A stretch of 64,000 bases of DNA, taken from positions 186,001 to 250,000 of the forward strand of contig JBBQBI010000004.1 in NCBI GenBank assembly GCA_038363005.1, read 5' to 3'. The DNA is from JAKOWB01 sp038363005. GTDB taxonomy: Bacteria > Pseudomonadota > Alphaproteobacteria > Kiloniellales > JACOMY01. The notes below the pieces were generated by a model that did not search any database, was not told the DNA's origin, and worked only from the letters and a program-made list of their open reading frames with translations. Positions 59,385 to 64,000 of the stretch are shown in pieces (the stretch's first letter is position 1; every line of letters starts with the position of its first letter). The position numbers and the translations under genes were made by a program.

Positions 59385-60286
59385 ACCCTCTGTGCCTCGC
59401 CCTGCGCGCGCAGCCAGTCCCAGGCGGCGCGCAGGGCAGGGCGCGGGCGCTCGCGCGGGCCGACCAGGTGATAGCCCTCGGCCCGTGTCAGGCGAAGATT
59501 GAAGGGCTCTATCAGGCGCCCAGCCGCCAGGTCTGAAGCGGCCAGCGCGCGGTCGGCCAGCGCGACGCCAAGGCCGGCCGCGGCGGCCTCCAGCGCCAGG
59601 TGTGGCTGGTCAAAAACCTGTCCGGCCCGTGGATCCGGCAGCTGTACGGCTGCCAGCGCCAGCCAGTCCCGCCAGTCGTCGGCAGACCCGCGGGCATGCA
59701 GCAGGCGGTGGCGCAGCAGGTCGCGCGGCTGCGCCAGGCGGCCCTTGCCGGCGAGCAGTTCCGGGCTGGCCACCGGCGTCAGCACCTCGTGAAACAGCAG
59801 GCGGCTCTCCAGGCCGGGTGGGCCACCGCGACCGTACTGAATGCCGATGTCCACCTCGCCGTCGCCGACTGGCAGGTAGCGCTCGGTGATGGCCAGGCGC
59901 AGCTCCACGGTGGGCTGGCGGCGGGCGAAGTCCTGCAGCCGCGGAATTAGCCAACGCATGGCGATGGTGGTGGCCAGGGTCAGTGTCACCACGCCATCGC
60001 CGGACGGTCGGCCGAGCCGCCGGGTCGCCTGCGCCAGGCTGGCCAGTGCCTCCTGCACCGCTGTCAGGTAGACCTGTCCCGCATCGCTCGGCTGCACGCC
60101 GCGACCGAGACGCTCGAACAAGCGCCGGCCGAGGTGACGCTCCACCAGCGCGACCTGCTGGCTCACCGCCGCCTGGGTGATACCGAGCCGCGCGGCCGCG
60201 CGGGTGAAGCTGCCGAGCTCCGCCGCCGCGGCGCAGGCGCGCAACGCTTGCAGCGGCAGGTCCGGCCAGGGATCGCTATTAGCCAT
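59381..60286 (-). CDS. LysR-family transcriptional regulator (GcvA-like)
   Basis: A protein of about 301 residues from the ATG at 60286 (MANSDPWPDL); an ATG at 60304 adds six. The winged HTH is at about residues 13-70 (SFTRAAARLGITQAAVSQQV), followed by the LysR periplasmic-binding-type effector domain (VDIGIQYGRGGPPG). It most resembles GcvA-type regulators. Divergent from the carbon-nitrogen hydrolase at 60404, which it may control; convergent with the GST. Confidence 0.9.
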   Translation of the reverse strand: MANSDPWPDLPLQALRACAAAAELGSFTRAAARLGITQAAVSQQVALVERHLGRRLFERLGRGVQPSDAGQVYLTAVQEALASLAQATRRLGRPSGDGVVTLTLATTIAMRWLIPRLQDFARRQPTVELRLAITERYLPVGDGEVDIGIQYGRGGPPGLESRLLFHEVLTPVASPELLAGKGRLAQPRDLLRHRLLHARGSADDWRDWLALAAVQLPDPRAGQVFDQPHLALEAAAAGLGVALADRALAASDLAAGRLIEPFNLRLTRAEGYHLVGPRERPRPALRAAWDWLRAQGEAQRV

Positions 60287-60403
60287 GCTTATGAGTGTAG
60301 CCATAGAAAGCTTATTTCGACAGTAGTTTGGATTACGGCTCATTGTGTCTGGCGCTGGCGTGCCGCCTGCTGTTCCGGTGATTTTGCCGAGCGGAGGGAT
60401 GTC
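60287..60403. other. AT-rich divergent regulatory region, LysR / hydrolase
   Basis: A gap of about 117 bases that is much more AT-rich than its surroundings. It contains an imperfect dyad around AAGCTT (ATAGAAAGCTTATTTC near 60303-60318), a plausible LysR T-N11-A-type site. No promoter hexamers are convincing; presumed shared operator for both genes. Confidence 0.4.
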
Positions 60404-61264
60404 ATGCAGGTGACGGTCGCGGCCACGCAGATGGCTTGTTCCTGGGATCGCGCGGAGAACCTGGCGACGGCTGAGCGCCTGGTGCGCCGGGCGGCGGCAC
60501 AGGGTGCCAACGTCATCCTGCTGCAGGAGATGTTCGCCACGCACTTCTTCGCCTTCATGGACTGGAAGGCGGAGTACTTCGCGTTGGCTGAAACAGCCGA
60601 GGAGAGCGTAGTGCTGCGCCACATGGAGGGCCTGGCGCGCGAGTTGGGCGTGGTGCTGCCGGTGAATTTCTACGAGCGCGCCAACAACGCCTACTACAAC
60701 ACCGTCGTGCTGATCGACACCGACGGCAAGCGGCGCGGCTATTATCGCAAGGCGCACATTCCGGTCGGTCCGCCGGGCTGCTTCGAGAAGGTCTACACCA
60801 GCCCTGGCGATACCGGCTTCCAGGTCTGGGACAGCGCCTTTGGCCGCATCGGCTGCGCCATCTGCTGGGACCAGTGGTTCCCGGAGAGCGCCCGCATCAT
60901 GGCGCTGAAGGGTGCCGACCTGTTGTTCTATCCCACCGGCATCGGCTCCGACTGCCACGAGCACTGGGAGGTGACGATGCGCGGTCACGCCGGCGCTAAC
61001 CTGACACCGCTGGTGGCCAGCAACCGCGTCGGCACCGAGAGCGGCGAGCTCGGCACCAGCACCTTCTGGGGCAAAAGCTTCATCGCCGGGCCGACCGGCG
61101 CCGTCGTCGCGCGTGCCGGCAGCGAGGGGGAGGAAGTGGTGACCGCCAGCTTCGACCTCGCGGCCAACCGTATCCAGCGCGCCAACTGGGGTGTTTTCCG
61201 TGACCGCCGGCCGGATCTCTATGGGCCGCTGCTGACGCTGGACGGGGTGACGCCCGCCATCTGA
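60404..61264 (+). CDS. aguB: Carbon-nitrogen hydrolase, N-carbamoylputrescine amidase type
   Basis: A 286-residue nitrilase-superfamily amidase. Catalytic triad E42 (LLQEMF), K116 (YYRKAHIP) and C154 (CAICWDQWFPE) is complete. Sequence details (FEKVYTSPGDTGFQVW, ADLLFYPTGIGSDCHEHWEV) match N-carbamoylputrescine amidase, the second step of the agmatine route to putrescine. The partner agmatine deiminase gene is not in the window. The ATG at 60404 follows CGGAGGGAT. Divergent from the LysR gene. Confidence 0.88.
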   Translation: MQVTVAATQMACSWDRAENLATAERLVRRAAAQGANVILLQEMFATHFFAFMDWKAEYFALAETAEESVVLRHMEGLARELGVVLPVNFYERANNAYYNTVVLIDTDGKRRGYYRKAHIPVGPPGCFEKVYTSPGDTGFQVWDSAFGRIGCAICWDQWFPESARIMALKGADLLFYPTGIGSDCHEHWEVTMRGHAGANLTPLVASNRVGTESGELGTSTFWGKSFIAGPTGAVVARAGSEGEEVVTASFDLAANRIQRANWGVFRDRRPDLYGPLLTLDGVTPAI

Positions 61265-61352
61265 CCGCGACCGACCGTCGCGAGGGGGCACCAAATTCGC
61301 CGCCCTGCCGTTGCCTGACTGTGACCTTTCAAGCACAGCAGGGCGAGCAACC

Positions 61353-63788
61353 ATGACCGACACCCACCAGCTGCCGCCCACGGTGCAGAACCGGAAAGGC
61401 TTGGCGCTGTGGTGGCGGCGCGCGCTGTCGCTCGTATTCATCTTGTTCGGTCTGGCGATCGCCGCGGGTGGTGTCTGGCTGCTGATCCTTGGCGGCTCTT
61501 GGTACTACCTGCCGGCGGGCCTGGCGTTGCTGCTGACCGGCCTGTTGCTGTGGTGCGGCGATCTGCGCGCGCTCTGGCTCTATCTTGCGACCTGGCTGGT
61601 GACCTTGGCCTGGGCCTATGGCGAGGTCGGCCTGGACGGCTGGGCGCTGGTGCCGCGCGTCATCGCGCCGACGATCTTGCTGCTGCTGTTGCTGACGACC
61701 CTGCCGCAGCTGACGCCGCGCGGTCGCCGTCTGCTGCCGCTGGGCGCGGTCGCCGCCGCTTTCGCGGTGGCGCTGCTGGCCGGCCTGCTGTTGCCAGGGC
61801 AGGGCACTGGCGCTCCGCCCGGCGACGCTGCCGTCGCATCGTTGGCCGCGCCTGCGCCGACGGCCACCGCGGCGCCTGAGCTGGCGGCCGGACAGGACTG
61901 GCCGGTCTACGGCGGCTCCATGCTGGCGACGCGCTTTTCGCCGCTGCAGCAGATCACCGCCGCGAACGTCGAGCAGCTGCAGCAGGTCTGGAGCTACCGC
62001 AGCGGCGACCTGCCAAGCGCGGCGGCCGATGGCAAGTATTCGCCGGAGAACACACCGCTGGAAATCGGCGGCAGCCTCTACAGCTGCACCGCCAAGAACA
62101 TCATCGTCGCGTTGGATGCCGCCACCGGCGAGGAGCTGTGGCGCTATGACCCCGGCGTCGCCGACGCCGCCATCCCCTATGGCGCCACCTGCCGCGGCGT
62201 CGCCTACTTCGCCCAGGCCGACGCGCCGGCCGGCCAAGCCTGCGCCACCCGCATCCTGGAAGGCACGCTGGATGCGCGCCTGATCGCCGTGGACGCGGCC
62301 AGCGGCAAGCCCTGCGCCGACTTCGGCAAGGCGGGCGCGGTCGACCTGAACGAGGGCATCGGCGAGACGGTGCCCGGCTGGTACGCGGTGACCGCGCCGC
62401 CGACTATCGTGCGCGGCGTCGCGGTGCTTGGCGCGCAGATCAAGGACGGCCAGGCCGAGGACGCGCCTTCTGGCGTCATCCGCGGCTACGACGCCGTTAC
62501 CGGCGAACTGCTTTGGGCCTGGGACATGGGGCACCCGGAGCGCCAGGGCGCGCCGCCGCCGGGCGAGACCTATACCCGCGGCACGCCCAACATGTGGACC
62601 GTCGCTGCCGCCGACCCGCAGCTGGGCTTCGTCTACCTGCCGCTCGGCAACTCCTCCGTCGACTACTGGGGCGGCAACCGCGCCGACTTCGAGAACGAAT
62701 ACAGCTCCGCCCTGGTGGCGCTCGATGCCACCACCGGAAAGGCGGTCTGGCACTTCCAGACCGTCCACTACGACCTGTGGGACTACGACCTGGGCTCGCA
62801 GCCGACGCTGGTCGACCTGCCAGTCGAGGGCGGCACCGTGCCGGCCATCGTGCTGCCCAGCAAGCAGGGGCAGATCTACGTATTGGACCGGCGCACCGGC
62901 GAATCGCTCTTCCCGGTGGAGGAGCGCCCGGTGCCGGGGGCCGGCGTCGAGCCGCAGAACCTGGCCAGGACCCAGCCCTACTCCGGCTACGCGCACCTCG
63001 ACCAGCCGCCGCTGCGGGAAAGCGACATGTGGGGCATGAGCCCGCTGGACCAGCTCTGGTGCCGCATCGAGTTCCGCCGCGCGTCCTATGACGGCGAGTA
63101 CACCGCGCCGACCGCCGACCGGCCCTACATCGAATACCCGGGCTACAACGGCGGCTCGGACTGGGGCAGCGTCGCGGTCGATCCGGTGCAGGGCATCCTG
63201 GTTGCCAACTACAACGACATGCCGAACTTCAACTGGCTGATCCCGCGCGAGGAGGCTCAGGCCATGGGTATCAAGCCGATCGATCAGGGTGGCACCAGCA
63301 AGAATGCCGAGGGCGAAGGCGATGCCCAGGCGGGCTCGCCCTATGCCATCCACGTCAATGCCGGCTGGCGCCTGGGCACCGGCCTGCTGTGCAAGCAGCC
63401 GCCTTATGGCCGCATCCGCGCCATCGACCTGGCCACCGGCAAGACGCTGTGGGACCACGCCCTGGGCGATGCCCGCAACAATGGGCCCTTCGGCCTGCCC
63501 TCCATGCTGCCGATCGAGATCGGCACGCCGAACAACGGCGGGCCGCTGGTCACCGCCGGCGGGCTGATCTTCGTCGCTGCCACCACCGACGACCAGCTAC
63601 GCGCCATCGATATCCACAGCGGCAAGACCCTGTGGCAGACCACGCTGCCGGCGGGCGGCCAGACCACGGCGATGACTTATGAGGTGGACGGCCGGCAGTA
63701 CATCGCCATCGCCCCCGGCGGGCACCACTTCATGGAAACCAAGATTGGCGACCACATCATCGCCTTCGCGCTGCCCAAGGGGTCCTGA
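61353..63788 (+). CDS. gcd: Membrane-bound PQQ-dependent dehydrogenase, glucose/quinate/shikimate family
   Basis: An 811-residue quinoprotein. About residues 25-150 form five transmembrane helices, then a linker rich in Ala/Pro/Thr, then an eight-bladed PQQ propeller facing the periplasm. Conserved blocks are QDWPVYGGSMLATRFSPLQQ, VALDATTGKAVWHFQTVHYD and ATTDDQLRAIDIHSGKTLWQ, as in glucose dehydrogenase passing electrons to ubiquinone. Substrate (glucose, quinate or another polyol) cannot be told apart here. The ATG at 61353 is preceded by CAGGGCGAG; the frame open further upstream is less likely. No PQQ biosynthesis genes are present. Confidence 0.92.
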   Translation: MTDTHQLPPTVQNRKGLALWWRRALSLVFILFGLAIAAGGVWLLILGGSWYYLPAGLALLLTGLLLWCGDLRALWLYLATWLVTLAWAYGEVGLDGWALVPRVIAPTILLLLLLTTLPQLTPRGRRLLPLGAVAAAFAVALLAGLLLPGQGTGAPPGDAAVASLAAPAPTATAAPELAAGQDWPVYGGSMLATRFSPLQQITAANVEQLQQVWSYRSGDLPSAAADGKYSPENTPLEIGGSLYSCTAKNIIVALDAATGEELWRYDPGVADAAIPYGATCRGVAYFAQADAPAGQACATRILEGTLDARLIAVDAASGKPCADFGKAGAVDLNEGIGETVPGWYAVTAPPTIVRGVAVLGAQIKDGQAEDAPSGVIRGYDAVTGELLWAWDMGHPERQGAPPPGETYTRGTPNMWTVAAADPQLGFVYLPLGNSSVDYWGGNRADFENEYSSALVALDATTGKAVWHFQTVHYDLWDYDLGSQPTLVDLPVEGGTVPAIVLPSKQGQIYVLDRRTGESLFPVEERPVPGAGVEPQNLARTQPYSGYAHLDQPPLRESDMWGMSPLDQLWCRIEFRRASYDGEYTAPTADRPYIEYPGYNGGSDWGSVAVDPVQGILVANYNDMPNFNWLIPREEAQAMGIKPIDQGGTSKNAEGEGDAQAGSPYAIHVNAGWRLGTGLLCKQPPYGRIRAIDLATGKTLWDHALGDARNNGPFGLPSMLPIEIGTPNNGGPLVTAGGLIFVAATTDDQLRAIDIHSGKTLWQTTLPAGGQTTAMTYEVDGRQYIAIAPGGHHFMETKIGDHIIAFALPKGS

Positions 63789-63822
63789 CTCTCTTGCCGG
63801 GGGCTTTGTCCCGGTACGCCTT

Positions 63823-63838
63823 GCCCCTTTCCAGGGGC
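63823..63838. repeat. Short GC-rich hairpin after gcd
   Basis: GCCCCT (63823-63828) and AGGGGC (63833-63838) with a 4-base loop, 35 bases after the gcd stop. No T-run follows, so it is only a weak terminator candidate. Confidence 0.3.
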
Positions 63839-63864
63839 CGTGACGGGCGCCATCCTGCGGCCCC

Positions 63865-64000
63865 ATGAAGAACCGTCCCGCTCCCCATCCCGAGACCCTG
63901 GCCGCGCAGGCCGATCACTTCCTCGATCCGGTGACCGGCGCCATCGTGCCTCCGCTGGTGACCTCGACCACCTTCGCGCGCAACGACGACTACTCGCTGC
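63865..64000 (+). CDS. Cys/Met-metabolism PLP-dependent enzyme, N-terminal fragment
   Basis: The first 45 codons of a gene cut by the window edge: MKNRPAPHPETLAAQADHFL, then DPVTGAIVPPLVTSTTFARN. This is the start of the trans-sulfuration family (cystathionine gamma-synthase, O-acylhomoserine sulfhydrylase and relatives); the GAIVPPLxxSTTFAR segment is diagnostic. Which activity it has cannot be told without the rest. It begins 77 bases after gcd, transcribed the same way. Confidence 0.8.
   Translation, partial: MKNRPAPHPETLAAQADHFLDPVTGAIVPPLVTSTTFARNDDYSL

Noticed and set aside
60305..61441. N-terminal extension of the LysR frame by about 380 codons
   Set aside because: It is antisense to the carbon-nitrogen hydrolase and the LysR DNA-binding domain begins close to 60286.

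Overview
This is a 64 kb stretch of a GC-rich (roughly two thirds G+C by eye), gene-dense chromosome. The gene content points to an alphaproteobacterium, most likely in or near Rhodospirillales. Supporting features are an hdaA homologue next to an AI-2E family permease, a 41-residue aa3-type cytochrome c oxidase subunit IV, the purS-purQ-purL-bolA-grxD order, rnd close to ppk-ppx, and FNR/NsrR-like sites at nirK. The assignment is an inference from gene content; there is no rRNA and I see no tRNA in the window.

Layout. 0-2.1 kb: end of an SDR gene, then yicC-gmk and a small Lys/Ala-rich protein. 2.1-8.9 kb (minus strand): an outer-membrane biogenesis operon lptF-lptG-lptD-surA-rsmA, in which rsmA appears to start at a CTG overlapping the surA stop. 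9.1-11.1 kb: pepA-holC. 11.1-12.4 kb: a back-to-back AraC regulator / DUF2000 pair. 12.5-16.8 kb: two large fused glycan-modifying proteins (glycosyltransferase-like + FkbM methyltransferase, and glycosyltransferase + sulfotransferase). 16.8-25.1 kb: transporters, DUF4424, an ABC-F ATPase, ndk, and a TPM/LemA/CoxIV minus-strand group. 25.2-27 kb: purM-purN. 27-31.3 kb: DUF2066, AI-2E permease, hdaA, a formaldehyde-activating-enzyme homologue and an unusual SDR. 31.4-37.5 kb: a polyphosphate neighbourhood (CYTH-CHAD protein, SixA-like phosphatase, ppk, ppx). 37.5-38.1 kb: a GIY-YIG nuclease gene bracketed by inverted copies of a twin-hairpin repeat. 38.1-46.1 kb: rnd, FkbM methyltransferase, LysE exporter, class A beta-lactamase-like hydrolase, cimA-trmJ, EamA permease, DUF1989. 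46.1-48.4 kb: a dispersed inverted repeat, rpsD with promoter, leader hairpin and terminator, and nirK behind two operator-like palindromes. 48.5-52.7 kb: purS-purQ-(NTF2-like)-purL-bolA-grxD. 52.9-64 kb: a multicopper oxidase, EamA permease, three GSTs, an exported protein with a secretin-like motif, an enolase-superfamily enzyme, LysR, an N-carbamoylputrescine amidase-like hydrolase, a PQQ glucose-dehydrogenase-type quinoprotein and the start of a Cys/Met PLP enzyme.

How the genes work together. Most of the window is housekeeping: LPS export and outer-membrane protein folding, purine synthesis, translation, DNA replication control, polyphosphate metabolism and branched-chain amino acid synthesis through citramalate. 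Accessory capacity lies in the glycan-decorating fusion pair, nitrite reduction to NO (nirK), periplasmic oxidation of copper or phenols, and periplasmic sugar oxidation. The best candidates for something little described are the glycosyltransferase-sulfotransferase / glycosyltransferase-FkbM cassette, the GIY-YIG gene with its inverted twin-hairpin repeats, the Fae homologue translationally coupled to hdaA, and the possible attenuator in the rpsD leader.
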